Origin: G963422745 sp963422745
Lineage (GTDB): Bacteria; Actinomycetota; Acidimicrobiia; Acidimicrobiales; Aldehydirespiratoraceae
Assembly: GCA_963422745.1 (NCBI GenBank)
Contig: OY730477.1
Location: 372,001-436,000 of the forward strand
Reading direction: 5' to 3'
DNA: 64,000 nucleotides
The notes under the pieces are model-generated. The model was not told the DNA's origin, ran no database searches, and saw only the letters and a list, made by a program, of their open reading frames with translations. This document shows positions 16,252-25,451 of the stretch, piece by piece; position 1 is the first letter of the stretch; the number at the start of each line of letters is the position of its first letter. The position numbers and the translations under genes were made by a program.

Positions 16252-17499
16252 TCAGTCCTCAAGAACGACGTTGTAGCGGTCTATGTAGTCGGCAAAATCG
16301 TCGCGAACGGTCGCCTCGTCGAGACCGAGACGGCGAGGGTCATAAGTATGCGCCCCGAACTTGCCTTTGGGCTTGTGGGCGAGGTACCCAGAGACCCGGT
16401 CACCCATGTTGTCTGGCAATTCAAGGCCGAGGTCGCGGTAGATACCTTCGATTGCCGCCAAAGGATCCGACATCAAATCCCGGAAATGCAGGTCTGTGAT
16501 TTGCTCCGCAGGGACCAGGCCTTGATCACGCTGGGTTATGGCCGCGCCGAGAAGGAACTGGTAAGTAATTGACATGTACGGACCGCGTTGAGACATGTCG
16601 ACAGCGTCGCTTCGCATCCAGCGCAGCACGCCGGTCAGGTTGGCGCTGGACCCAACGAACTTCACTGGATCGCGGTGGGTGTGCACGACCAAGGCATCGG
16701 GGTAGGTGGCGAACAGCATCGGCAGGAACCCGAGATGCGCCGGTGTCTTGAGAAGGAACCGGCGCGGTTCGTTGTCGAAATGCGCCAGGGTCTGCAAGAA
16801 CGCCCGGTGAAAGGCATAAATCGCGGCCTCAGAATCCGGTGAAACATTTGTTTGCGTATCAAGGTTGTGCATCATCGTCCAATGCCAACTCCGGAACTCA
16901 GGCTGAACGAAATGCACGCATTCACATGGCAGATCGGCTCGGAGTTCGTGCATGGTAATGAAGTCGGGATGAATATCGGACCAGAACTCCTGTTCGGGTT
17001 CGGATCGTTCCAGGACGGTTGCCGGCCCGGTGTCGATCGGACCCAACGGATGATGAGCCTCATGGGCATACACGGGCCTGAGTCCGGAATCCAACGCAAG
17101 CAACTCAAGCAAAATTGAGGTACCCGTCCTTGGCGGACCCAGGATGAACAACGGAGCCTCGATGGGTTTGCACCGGATCGTCGGTTCACGATTCCAGATT
17201 TCAACCAGGCGGAGACGAGTCTGCAGACACCGCAGGACCTCCGCCCGTGCCGAGAGTCTCCCGAGCACGGTGAGCTCCGCGGGGCCGTCCAAAGCGGCGA
17301 GGAGCCGCCGGTAACCTTCGGCCCAGCCGAGCTCATCACCGAAGTCACTGAGGCTGGTAGTTAGAACCGCGACCTCAAGCAGCTCATCAGCATCTAAGTG
17401 AACTAGATGCTGCGCACCGCCGACGGCCGCTGCGAACAAGTTGAGCCGACGAACCCAATCGGGATGCTCCAACCAGTCGGTGAGTTGACGTGATACCAC
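16252..17499 (-). CDS. PAPS-dependent sulfotransferase family protein
   Basis: About 415 residues. The 5-prime phosphosulfate-binding loop reads LGPPRTGTSILLELLALD, and the 3-prime-phosphate region reads VVHTHRDPVKFVGSSANL, as in bacterial sulfotransferase family 3. A C-terminal YLAHKPKGKFGAHTYDPRRLGLD is also typical. It would transfer sulfate from PAPS to a hydroxyl or amine acceptor, which is unknown. GTG 17499 is chosen because GGAGG lies six bases upstream; the frame stays open to TTG 17523. A 187-base spacer without recognisable genes separates it from the DUF1214 gene. It is divergent from the superoxide dismutase. Confidence 0.88.
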   Translation of the reverse strand: MVSRQLTDWLEHPDWVRRLNLFAAAVGGAQHLVHLDADELLEVAVLTTSLSDFGDELGWAEGYRRLLAALDGPAELTVLGRLSARAEVLRCLQTRLRLVEIWNREPTIRCKPIEAPLFILGPPRTGTSILLELLALDSGLRPVYAHEAHHPLGPIDTGPATVLERSEPEQEFWSDIHPDFITMHELRADLPCECVHFVQPEFRSWHWTMMHNLDTQTNVSPDSEAAIYAFHRAFLQTLAHFDNEPRRFLLKTPAHLGFLPMLFATYPDALVVHTHRDPVKFVGSSANLTGVLRWMRSDAVDMSQRGPYMSITYQFLLGAAITQRDQGLVPAEQITDLHFRDLMSDPLAAIEGIYRDLGLELPDNMGDRVSGYLAHKPKGKFGAHTYDPRRLGLDEATVRDDFADYIDRYNVVLED

Positions 17500-17597
17500 A
17501 GGACGCCTCCACAATGGCCGCAACCTGCTGCGGACCTTGAGACGACCGTACCGTGAACATTGGTTGGCAAGCTATTTCACAGGGATAACCTTGCTTT

Positions 17598-18191
17598 ATG
17601 GTATTCTCGCTTCCTCCGCTTCCGTATGAACCAGACGCCCTTCATCCACACATCACCAAACAGACGATCGGATTTCATTACGGCAAACACCATGCGGGCT
17701 ACGTCGCGAACCTCAACCGGTTGATCAACCGCAGCGAGATGGGCGAGGCTTCGCTTGAGGCAATCATCACCGATGCGGGACCGGGTGAGTTGTTCAACAA
17801 CGCCGCACAGATCTGGAACCACACCTTTTATTGGAACTCAATGCGGCCCAATGGCGGCGGAGATCCGTCTGCTCGCTTCCAAAGGGCGCTGGCCGACGAT
17901 TTCGGCAGCGTCAACGCATTCAAGCAACGATTCGCAGCCGCAGCCGCAGCCAAGTTCGGTTCGGGGTGGACCTGGCTGGTGCACAGCAACAACGGGCTCA
18001 GCGTCATAAACACCGACGACGCCGAGACTCCGCTGGCCGACAACATGACCCCACTCGTCACGATTGACGTATGGGAACACGCTTACTATCTTGATTACCA
18101 AAACTCCCGCAAGGAGTATGTGCAGGCATTCATGCAACACCTGATCAACTGGGAGTTCGCCGAGGCGAACTACAACGCAGTTGGTGGCTGA
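17598..18191 (+). CDS. sodB: Superoxide dismutase, iron type
   Basis: A 197-residue Fe/Mn superoxide dismutase that converts superoxide to peroxide and oxygen. The metal ligands are visible: H27 (FHYGKHH), H75 (WNHTFYW), D157 and H161 (IDVWEHAYYLDY). Gln in AAQIWNH near residue 71 is the position that marks the iron type. No signal peptide, so cytoplasmic. ATG 17598 gives the normal N-terminus (FSLPPLPYEPDALHPHI). It stands alone with its own upstream region. Confidence 0.95.
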   Translation: MVFSLPPLPYEPDALHPHITKQTIGFHYGKHHAGYVANLNRLINRSEMGEASLEAIITDAGPGELFNNAAQIWNHTFYWNSMRPNGGGDPSARFQRALADDFGSVNAFKQRFAAAAAAKFGSGWTWLVHSNNGLSVINTDDAETPLADNMTPLVTIDVWEHAYYLDYQNSRKEYVQAFMQHLINWEFAEANYNAVGG

Positions 18192-18285
18192 GCATTCCGA
18201 ACAGTTGGCAATACTGCTTGGAGCATGACTGGCGAGATTCGAGACCAATGTGCAGCGCCACCCGCGGCGTGGGCAAACTGCATGT

Positions 18286-19485
18286 ATGAACGACGCTGAT
18301 CTGACCACGGTCACCGCAGCCCTTGATGAGTTGCTTGCCCGACACAACCCGAGCGACGAAAGCTACCACAAGTTCAGAGGTCACCAGTTTGACGCCGGGT
18401 TGGCGTGGGTGAACCATCCGGAGGGCCACGGCGGCCTCGGAGTTGATCGCAGGCTGCAACGGATGGTCGAGTCTCGCCTGCGCAAGGCCGGTGCGCATGC
18501 CATGGATCCGGCGGCCTTTTTTATGTACCTGGTTGCACCCACGATCGTCACACACGGATCCGAAGCGGTGCGTAAGCGCTTCCTGCGGCCATTGTTCACC
18601 GGCGAGGAAAGGTGGTGTCAGCTTTTCTCCGAACCCGGTGCAGGATCGGACTTCGCCGGTTTGGCCTGCCGGGCCACCCGAGACGGCGAAGAGTGGACAA
18701 TCAACGGGCAGAAGGTGTGGAACACCCTCGCTCACGTCGCGGACTGGGGAATGCTGGTCACCCGTACAGACCCCGGTGTTCCCAAGCATCGCGGAATGAC
18801 CTACTTCGCTCTTGACATGCGGGCTCCCGGGGTTGACGTCCGTCCGCTACGTCAGATCACAGGCGAGGCCGAGTTCAACGAGGTCTACCTAACCGACGTC
18901 AGGGTACCGGATAAGTATCGCATCGGCGCTGAGGGTGAAGGTTGGCGGGTGGCAATCACAACCTTGATGAACGAACGCAACGCGATAGGTGGCGGGGGCG
19001 GTGGAACGAGAAAAGGCGAGGGTGCGATCTCACGGCTGATGAGTCTGTGGCGCGCTGCCCCTGAACACCGTCGGACCGCGACCCAGCGTGATGACGTGAT
19101 CCGACTTTGGATCCGGGCCGAGACCCTGCGTCTCACCAACGCCAGAGCAAGGCAACTGGCCAAGGCAAAGAACCCAGGACCGGAGGGCTCGGTCGGCAAG
19201 GCGATGTGGGCGACTCTCAATCAAGACATTTACACCAAGGCCGTTGATCTGGTCGGCATGGAGGGCCTAACCAACCTCGACTACACCTTCAGACGGCCCG
19301 GCGAAGTCGACCTGGACGGGATGGGACCCACAGAGGGGCGTGCCTTCCTGCGTGCTCGGGCGAACTCGATTGAGGGCGGCACAACCGAGGTCATGAAGAA
19401 CATCCTCGGCGAGCAGGTCCTTGGCCTGCCCGGCGAACCCCGCGTGGATAAGGAGATCCCCTGGATTGACGTCCCGCGAAACTAA
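18286..19485 (+). CDS. Acyl-CoA dehydrogenase (FadE-like)
   Basis: A 399-residue FAD acyl-CoA dehydrogenase. It contains FSEPGAGSDFAGLACRA (about 115-130), the KVWNTLAHVADWGMLVTRTD segment, and a C-terminal SIEGGTTEVMKNILGEQVLGLP typical of mycobacterial-type FadE enzymes of lipid or steroid side-chain breakdown. ATG 18286 is chosen; a 12-residue upstream extension has no family support. It is followed after 67 bases by the MatB-like CoA ligase, so the two probably form an operon. Confidence 0.9.
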   Translation: MNDADLTTVTAALDELLARHNPSDESYHKFRGHQFDAGLAWVNHPEGHGGLGVDRRLQRMVESRLRKAGAHAMDPAAFFMYLVAPTIVTHGSEAVRKRFLRPLFTGEERWCQLFSEPGAGSDFAGLACRATRDGEEWTINGQKVWNTLAHVADWGMLVTRTDPGVPKHRGMTYFALDMRAPGVDVRPLRQITGEAEFNEVYLTDVRVPDKYRIGAEGEGWRVAITTLMNERNAIGGGGGGTRKGEGAISRLMSLWRAAPEHRRTATQRDDVIRLWIRAETLRLTNARARQLAKAKNPGPEGSVGKAMWATLNQDIYTKAVDLVGMEGLTNLDYTFRRPGEVDLDGMGPTEGRAFLRARANSIEGGTTEVMKNILGEQVLGLPGEPRVDKEIPWIDVPRN

Positions 19486-19552
19486 TCCCCGAGCCCGAAA
19501 CTCGCTGCATACGCACCAACCAACCACCAACCAACCGCTTGGTGACACAGCG

Positions 19553-21061
19553 ATGCAGAACACAACAGCAGCGGTTACGAGCGCACAGCCTGGAAACTTC
19601 ATCGCCGATCTGCACGCAGCCGCCGCTGGCCGCGAAGACACGGAGTTTCTGATCGTTGAAGGCGGCGAAACGATCACCTACGTAGAGATGTTCGAACGTG
19701 CCTCGCGCTATGCGCGGGTGCTGTCTGACGCTGGCGCGATGCCTGGCGATCGGATACTGGTAGCGGTAGACAAGTCGGTCGACGCCGTCGCTGTTTATTT
19801 GGCGTGCCTGCATTCGGGCACGGTGCACCTTCCGATCAATATTGCCTTGACCGACAATGAGATCGCCTACTGCGTTGATGACGCAGAACCGGCTGTGGCT
19901 GTGGTAGATCCAACACGTTCGGGCGGGATCGGCACCGGGATCACCGTCCTTACCCATCCCGGCAACGGTGAAGGCACACTGGCCGAAGCTGCTCGCGGCG
20001 CCGGTCCGATCCCGGTGACCAAGCGCGCAGACACCGATCCTGCGGCATTGCTTTACACATCAGGCACTACCGGACGTCGCAAAGGTGTCGTCCTAACCCA
20101 CAAGAGTCTGCGGCTCAATGCCGGTGCCTTGCATTCGGCTTGGCACTTCGGACCCGCGGATCATCTCATCCACTGTCTGCCCCTGTTTCACGTGCATGGA
20201 CTGTTCGTTGCACTGCACTGCGCAATGCTCTCGGCGGTTCCGGTGACATTCCTGCAACGTTTCGATCCGGCTGCGGTAATTGCCGCTTTTGATCGGGCGA
20301 CTGTCTTCATGGGGGTACCGACCCACTACCGACGCTTGCTTGATACCAGCAACCTGGACCGATCCACCTGTGGGGGGATGCGGCTTTTCCTGTCGGGGTC
20401 GGCGCCGCTGCCCGAGGCGACATTCGCCGAGTTCGCCAAACGCAGCGGCCACGTCATCTGTGAGCGCTACGGCATGACCGAGACGCTGATCATGACGTCA
20501 AACCCCTACGACGGTGAACGAGTACCAGGGACCGTCGGTTTTGCGGTCGCCGGGGTTGAGTTGCGAATCACCGACCCTGAAGGGGAGATCTGCGAGCCGG
20601 GTGTGGCGGGCATGGTAGAAGTTCGCTCTGAGCAAACGACTGCTGGTTACTGGAAACGGCCGGAGCTCACCGTGCAGCGAGGAGGCTGGTTCCCGACGGG
20701 TGACATGGGCAGTATCGATGATGATGGACGCCTCAGGTTGCATGGGCGATCCGATGATGTGATCATCAGCGGCGGCGAGAACATCCATCCCGCCGAGATC
20801 GAAGCGGTTCTGGAATCCGTCGACGGGATCGTTGAGGCGGCCGTGTTCGCAACCATCGATCCAGACCTCGGCGAGGCTGTTACAGCCGCCGTTGTAACCT
20901 CTGCAGTTGCGCCGGACACCACCACCATTCGAACAGCGCTGGATGCGAAACTCGCTCGGTACAAACACCCCAAACGGATGATCTGTGTCGCTTCGTTGCC
21001 GCGCAACGCCATGGGAAAGCTCAACAGGGCGACCCTGCGGGATTGCTACACAACTTCTTGA
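19553..21061 (+). CDS. Acyl-CoA synthetase, malonyl-CoA ligase (MatB)-like
   Basis: A 502-residue AMP-forming acyl-CoA ligase (ANL superfamily). P-loop-like LLYTSGTTGRRKG lies near 165, ERYGMTET near 305, and WFPTGDMG and GRSDDVIISGGENIHPAEIE near 380-410. The invariant lysine is in RNAMGKLNR near the C-terminus. LPLFHVHGLFVALHC resembles malonyl-CoA synthetases, so MatB-like is suggested with moderate confidence; a fatty-acid or other substrate is possible. ATG 19553 is chosen from family length. The last 16 bases overlap the 3-prime end of the convergent repeat-tail membrane protein gene. Confidence 0.85.
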   Translation: MQNTTAAVTSAQPGNFIADLHAAAAGREDTEFLIVEGGETITYVEMFERASRYARVLSDAGAMPGDRILVAVDKSVDAVAVYLACLHSGTVHLPINIALTDNEIAYCVDDAEPAVAVVDPTRSGGIGTGITVLTHPGNGEGTLAEAARGAGPIPVTKRADTDPAALLYTSGTTGRRKGVVLTHKSLRLNAGALHSAWHFGPADHLIHCLPLFHVHGLFVALHCAMLSAVPVTFLQRFDPAAVIAAFDRATVFMGVPTHYRRLLDTSNLDRSTCGGMRLFLSGSAPLPEATFAEFAKRSGHVICERYGMTETLIMTSNPYDGERVPGTVGFAVAGVELRITDPEGEICEPGVAGMVEVRSEQTTAGYWKRPELTVQRGGWFPTGDMGSIDDDGRLRLHGRSDDVIISGGENIHPAEIEAVLESVDGIVEAAVFATIDPDLGEAVTAAVVTSAVAPDTTTIRTALDAKLARYKHPKRMICVASLPRNAMGKLNRATLRDCYTTS

Positions 21062-22989
21062 TTCTCAGGGTCTTGATTCTCAGGGTCAGGGTCTTGATTC
21101 TCAGGGTCAGAGTCTTGATTCTCAGGGTCAGAGTCTTGATTCTCAGGGTCAGAGTCTTGATTCTCAGGGTCAGAGTCTTGATTCTCAGGGTCAGAGTCTT
21201 GATTCTCAGGGTCTTGGTTCGAGGGGCTGCTCCGGCGCCAACCGAACAGCCATCGTGCAGCGGCCGCCAAGGCGACGAGCAACACCGACGGGATCGCCAC
21301 CAGCAGCGTGCCACGGCGAACTGCACCCTCATAGGTTTCGATGAGAGATTCTGCCTCGTGTTGGGATTTGGCGAACTCACCCTGTTCCCACAGATCCAGT
21401 ATCCGTCGGAGTAGAGCATCTGAGTCATAGTTGAACAGACCGATCCCGGCGAGCAGCCCATGGTCGGCGGTGACAAGAGACTGAGCTTCAGCCACGAAAT
21501 CGATTGCCTCACGTTGATCTTCAAATACCCCCCACGCCACAGCCATCGTCGCGTCCGCCGACTCGAACTCGGTGCGCAGATGCGGGCCGATCGCCAGCCC
21601 TTCGCGATCCGCGATGGCTCTGAGTTCGTCACGGGCTATGACCAGTTCGGACACGGCTTGCCTGCGGGCAGCGAACTCGGCGAAGCGCCAATCGGCCATC
21701 GGTGTTCGCAGGTAAGGGGGCAGCGACCAGCCGTCGGCGGTGTCGGCGAGTTCAAAGTAAGCGACTCTGGCCGACCGGCGTCGTTCGATCTCGGTTTCAG
21801 ATGCTCCCTCAGCGACGAAACTCGCTGCAATTTGCGCGCCGGTGACGTTCTCGAAGGCATCGAGCACCATGCGCCAGTCCACCGGATCAACCCGCACGGT
21901 TCGCGCCGAGCCAGAATAGGTGATCTCGTCGCCGGCCAAAGCAGCGAACACGCCGTGAGCGGACTCTGGGTCGATTGGGGCCAACGCGTCGACAATGGCT
22001 CCGGTCCAACCACCTCGTTCAGGTGATTCGCCACTGGATGCAGCAGCCGCGGCGACCGCGGCGACCGTATCATCAAGCAGGGCCTCCTCAACCCAGTCGA
22101 TCGAGGCGAGAACCTCCCTGGCGATGACCTCGGTGTAGATGCCGAGGTCCGCCTCGGGCGATACCACAGCGATGCCGCGATCCGCGACGGGGTACCGGAC
22201 CGGAGCCTCGCCGGACCACCCGTGACGGATCTCGATAGGTCGGTCCGACGACAGGCCCGTGCGTTGCACGACCAGTGCCGACGCCTGCTCAACGAGGCCG
22301 ATCGCGTCCCTGGCGGTGGCCCGATCAAGGGTCGCAAGGGTTAGATCAAAGTCCTCGGACACCACGTCTTGGCGTAAAAGCGCGGCAGGATCCTCCACAA
22401 CCAGCGGGATCGGCTGAAACGCAACTGGGTCAACGGCGGTGAAGACCGAATTGTCGTCTTCGGTATTGACATCCCATCGGTGGGCTTGCACAACGCCGAA
22501 CCGGGCCGGAATGTGCACCTCAACCGAACCCGAACCCGAACCATGCGCCGCGGCGAAGGGAGCAACCGCAATCAAGCCCGGTGATATGTAGGCCAACGCG
22601 TCAACGTCACCGGCTGATCCAACGATGTAGACGAGTTGGCCTTCGAGGGTTTCGCCCGGCTTGATCGGCGGCTGAAAGGTCACCACCACCGACGAGAAGC
22701 GATCGTCGGATCCGAAGATGACCGTCTGAGCATCGGCACCGCCCATGGTTGCCGACACGATGTTCGCTCCTGTCGGCAACTGTTCGAAAAAGGCACCAAA
22801 TGAGATGTCCGAGGTGGAGTTCGTGAACCGATATGAGACCGTCACGGTTGCGGAGCGGGTCTCGGGGTTGATGAGCACCACCGTGGTAGCTGTGGCATCG
22901 AGGCCGAACGGATCGTTCTGGGCACCCGCGGTCACCGGGGCCAGGATCGGCGCCAGGATCATGCATAAGACGACCAGCCACCGCAACAC
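21046..22989 (-). CDS. Membrane-anchored extracytoplasmic protein with heptapeptide-repeat tail
   Basis: Not recognised; 647 residues. It has an N-terminal signal peptide (LVVLCMILAPILAPVTAGAQ) and an extracytoplasmic region of about 540 residues. The first 150 of these look beta-rich (for example ATVTVSYRFTNS). A single membrane segment (LLVAIPSVLLVALAAAARWLF) follows near residue 565, then WRR. The cytoplasmic tail is built from DPENQDS-type heptapeptides. The middle region, with WSGEAPVRYPVADRGIAVV and repeated alanines, is reminiscent of gluzincin-like or surface domains, but no HExxH is present. Convergent overlap with the CoA ligase end. Function unknown; a surface or envelope protein is likely. 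Confidence 0.8.
   Translation of the reverse strand: MLRWLVVLCMILAPILAPVTAGAQNDPFGLDATATTVVLINPETRSATVTVSYRFTNSTSDISFGAFFEQLPTGANIVSATMGGADAQTVIFGSDDRFSSVVVTFQPPIKPGETLEGQLVYIVGSAGDVDALAYISPGLIAVAPFAAAHGSGSGSVEVHIPARFGVVQAHRWDVNTEDDNSVFTAVDPVAFQPIPLVVEDPAALLRQDVVSEDFDLTLATLDRATARDAIGLVEQASALVVQRTGLSSDRPIEIRHGWSGEAPVRYPVADRGIAVVSPEADLGIYTEVIAREVLASIDWVEEALLDDTVAAVAAAAASSGESPERGGWTGAIVDALAPIDPESAHGVFAALAGDEITYSGSARTVRVDPVDWRMVLDAFENVTGAQIAASFVAEGASETEIERRRSARVAYFELADTADGWSLPPYLRTPMADWRFAEFAARRQAVSELVIARDELRAIADREGLAIGPHLRTEFESADATMAVAWGVFEDQREAIDFVAEAQSLVTADHGLLAGIGLFNYDSDALLRRILDLWEQGEFAKSQHEAESLIETYEGAVRRGTLLVAIPSVLLVALAAAARWLFGWRRSSPSNQDPENQDSDPENQDSDPENQDSDPENQDSDPENQDSDPENQDPDPENQDPENQEVV
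21052..21221. repeat. 21-bp coding tandem array (about eight units)
   Basis: In-frame 21-bp units (GATTCTCAGGGTCAGAGTCTT on the + strand, written here as one unit of 7 codons). On the minus strand they encode five DPENQDS units followed by DPENQDP and two shorter DPENQ units at the C-terminus of the membrane protein. Copies are nearly identical at DNA level, indicating recent expansion or homogenisation. Confidence 0.95.
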
Positions 22990-23049
22990 GACCTCGAACG
23001 CTACCGGATCAAGGTCTGTGCTCTACGGTGCAGACATGGCTCATCGGGC

Positions 23050-23889
23050 GTGTACGACATGGAATTGAAGGTCACCAGCTACCAGCGGGTCGGCGAGTTG
23101 GCTATCATCTCCCTTTCGCGGCCGCACCGTCGAAATGCCTGGACTGGGCGGATGCATGCCGAACTACGCCACTTGCTGCAACGAGCCGAAGGCGATCCTG
23201 TTGTTCGTGTCGTGGTGATCACCGGTGACCCCAAAGGAAAGGCTTTCTGCGTGGGAGCGGACCGCGCGGCGCTTGACTCGCATCTCGAAAGGGGTGGCTA
23301 CGTCCCCGGCACGCCCGCTGATATCGCTACACCGGGTTACGGGGCCGCTCCCGAGCTCGCTGCTGACTTCGCCTTCTTTCTCGGCCTTGAGACGGTCACA
23401 GTGGCCGCGGTCAATGGTGCAGCCGCGGGTGTCGGTTTCGTGCTTGCTTGCTGGTGCGACCTGCGTTTCGTAGCGTCAGACGCCAAGCTCACGCCTTCCC
23501 ACGGCAAACTCAACCTTCCCGTCGAGTACGGCCTTTCCTGGCTGCTTCCCCGCCTGGTGGGTCACGGTCGAGCGACGGAGATCCTCATGTCAAGTCGGTT
23601 CGTATTGGGTGACGAGGCCCACCGCATAGGTCTGGCGACACGTGCGCTGCCAGCCGAGGAGGTCCTCAACGCAGCGGTCGCCTACTCCGAGGATCTGACC
23701 CGCGATGTGAGCCCCAAGGCGCTGCGTGCCACCAAACGCCAACTAGCAATCGACACATTCCGCAACGATCCGGCGGAGTCGGTACGAGAAGCGCAGGCAC
23801 GACTCGAAGCAATGGTCCGCGACTACGATTACCGCGAAGCATTGCAGGCGGTTGCTGAACGGCGCACGCCTCGCTGGCAGGATCGCTGA
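23050..23889 (+). CDS. Enoyl-CoA hydratase/isomerase family protein
   Basis: A 279-residue crotonase-fold protein. The oxyanion-hole segments are AFCVGADRAAL (near 75) and NGAAAGVGFVLACWCDLRF (near 125). The position after GAAAGVG carries valine and the usual acidic residues are replaced by hydrophobic ones, though GKLNLPVEYG is retained. Hydratase, isomerase or another crotonase activity cannot be decided. GTG 23050 or ATG 23059 could start it. It stands alone between convergent neighbours; a small GCTGAT/ATCAGC hairpin follows the stop. Confidence 0.88.
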   Translation: MYDMELKVTSYQRVGELAIISLSRPHRRNAWTGRMHAELRHLLQRAEGDPVVRVVVITGDPKGKAFCVGADRAALDSHLERGGYVPGTPADIATPGYGAAPELAADFAFFLGLETVTVAAVNGAAAGVGFVLACWCDLRFVASDAKLTPSHGKLNLPVEYGLSWLLPRLVGHGRATEILMSSRFVLGDEAHRIGLATRALPAEEVLNAAVAYSEDLTRDVSPKALRATKRQLAIDTFRNDPAESVREAQARLEAMVRDYDYREALQAVAERRTPRWQDR

Positions 23890-23897
23890 TCCGATTA

Positions 23898-24092
23898 TCA
23901 GCTCAGCAGGCTGGCCAGCGCCCAGATCGTTGACAGCGCTCCCACACCGATGAACACAAGACTGCGGCCAAGCGGCGCGCGGCGCTTGGCCGCACTGCCG
24001 GGCGGGTTCAGCAATGCCACGACATGACCCACCAGCATGGCGCCACCCAGCGCCAGCACCAGCCAGGCGGCTATGTCCTCACCGAGAAACAC
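23898..24092 (-). CDS. Small two-helix membrane protein
   Basis: A 64-residue protein with two hydrophobic helices (AAWLVLALGGAMLVGHVVALL and VFIGVGALSTIWALASLL) joined by a basic loop (AAKRRAPLGR). It starts three bases after the dnaB stop, so it is translated from the same message. Not recognised; the tight coupling and clean membrane topology support a real gene. Confidence 0.7.
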   Translation of the reverse strand: MFLGEDIAAWLVLALGGAMLVGHVVALLNPPGSAAKRRAPLGRSLVFIGVGALSTIWALASLLS

Positions 24093-24095
24093 GGC

Positions 24096-25451
24096 CTAGA
24101 CCTCGCGGCGGGCCAGGTTGCGAAACGATGTGAACCTAGAGTTAAAGCCGAGTTCAATCATGCCGGTCGGGCCATTGCGGTGCTTGGCGATGATCACCTC
24201 GGCAGTACCCTCAGAGTCCGATCCCTTATTGTAAACTTCGTCGCGGTATAAGAACAGAACAACATCGGCGTCTTGTTCAATGGCTCCTGACTCTCGTAGG
24301 TCCGACAGCACCGGGCGCTTGTCTTGGCGCATCTCAACGTTGCGGGACAACTGCGACAGTCCCAAAACCGTGCACTGCAATTCGCGTGCCAGAATCTTCA
24401 GGCCCCGTGATATCTCCGCTACTTCAACCTGACGGTTTTCCGCCGTGCGGAGGCCGGTCATCAACTGCAAGTAGTCAACAACAATCAAACCAAGTCCGCC
24501 AACCCGGCTACGCAATCGTCGAGCCTTGGCTCTGATCTCCATGATCGTCAAGGCCGGGTTCTCGTCTATCCACAAGGGAGCGTCGGCCAGTCGCCCGATT
24601 CCCTTGTTCACATTGACCCAGTCGGGGTCGGAGAGCTTGCCGTCGCGCATCTTCTTGGCGTCCACGCTCGCCTCAGCAGACATAATTCTCTGCGTCAGCT
24701 CAAAATGCCCCATCTCCAAAGAGAAAACCAGGGTCGGAATCATGCTGCGCACAGCCACATGCACAGCGATGTTGAGACCAAATGCGGTCTTGCCCATCGC
24801 CGGGCGAGCACCCACAACCACGAACGCACTCGGCTGCAAACCCGAAAGCCTTTCGTCAAGGTCAACGAAACCCGTGGGGGTGCCCACTATTGCGCCTCCT
24901 GATTCATGGAGTTGCTCGATCCGGTCAATGGCGACGCGAAGAAGGTCCCCAATCTCAGCCATGGTGTCGTCCGAGCGTCCCTGAGCAACCTGGAAGATCA
25001 TGTTCTCAGCGGCGTCAACAGCAGCCGGGACGTCCTCAGGAACACTGAAACCGATCTCGGCGATCTCGCTGGCCACCTCAATCAGACGGCGCAACGTATA
25101 GCGCTCCGAGATGATCCGCGCGTAGTTCGCCGCGTTGGACGTGGCGGGGGTGTTGACCTGAAGGCGCAACAACCCGTCGAGCCCGCCGACCGAGTCGATC
25201 ACACCGGCACGATCCAAGGCCTCCGCAACCGTGACCGCGTCCGCGGGTTCGCCTGCCGCATACAAAGTTGAGATCGCTTCAAACACATGCGCGTGAGAAG
25301 GTCGATAAAACCGATCGGTACCCGTGAACTCCAACCCATCTGCGATCGCGTCACGCGACAACAGCATCGCGCCAAGCAAAGATTCCTCCGCCTCAAGATT
25401 GTGCGGCGGCACACGCGGCCCGCGGCGCGGAGGCGCCTCCTGCATCACCAT
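24096..25451 (-). CDS. dnaB: Replicative DNA helicase DnaB
   Basis: A 451-residue hexameric 5-to-3 helicase. The N-terminal domain (PHNLEAEESLLGAMLLS, about 17-33) is followed by a RecA-like domain with Walker A GARPAMGKTAF (about 210). Walker B is in LGLIVVDYLQLM (about 320), with LSQLSRNVEMRQDKRPVLSDLRESGAIEQDADVV in pieces near 350-385. No intein is present, unlike some actinobacterial DnaB genes. With the DciA homologue at 52.2 kb, loading is probably DciA-assisted. The 377-base upstream region carries DnaA-box-like sites. Confidence 0.97.
   Translation of the reverse strand: MVMQEAPPRRGPRVPPHNLEAEESLLGAMLLSRDAIADGLEFTGTDRFYRPSHAHVFEAISTLYAAGEPADAVTVAEALDRAGVIDSVGGLDGLLRLQVNTPATSNAANYARIISERYTLRRLIEVASEIAEIGFSVPEDVPAAVDAAENMIFQVAQGRSDDTMAEIGDLLRVAIDRIEQLHESGGAIVGTPTGFVDLDERLSGLQPSAFVVVGARPAMGKTAFGLNIAVHVAVRSMIPTLVFSLEMGHFELTQRIMSAEASVDAKKMRDGKLSDPDWVNVNKGIGRLADAPLWIDENPALTIMEIRAKARRLRSRVGGLGLIVVDYLQLMTGLRTAENRQVEVAEISRGLKILARELQCTVLGLSQLSRNVEMRQDKRPVLSDLRESGAIEQDADVVLFLYRDEVYNKGSDSEGTAEVIIAKHRNGPTGMIELGFNSRFTSFRNLARREV

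Noticed and set aside
21043..21414. + strand frame with LILRVRV repeats
   Set aside because: Antisense read of the heptapeptide-coding array; the minus-strand gene has a signal peptide, a membrane helix and consistent coding.
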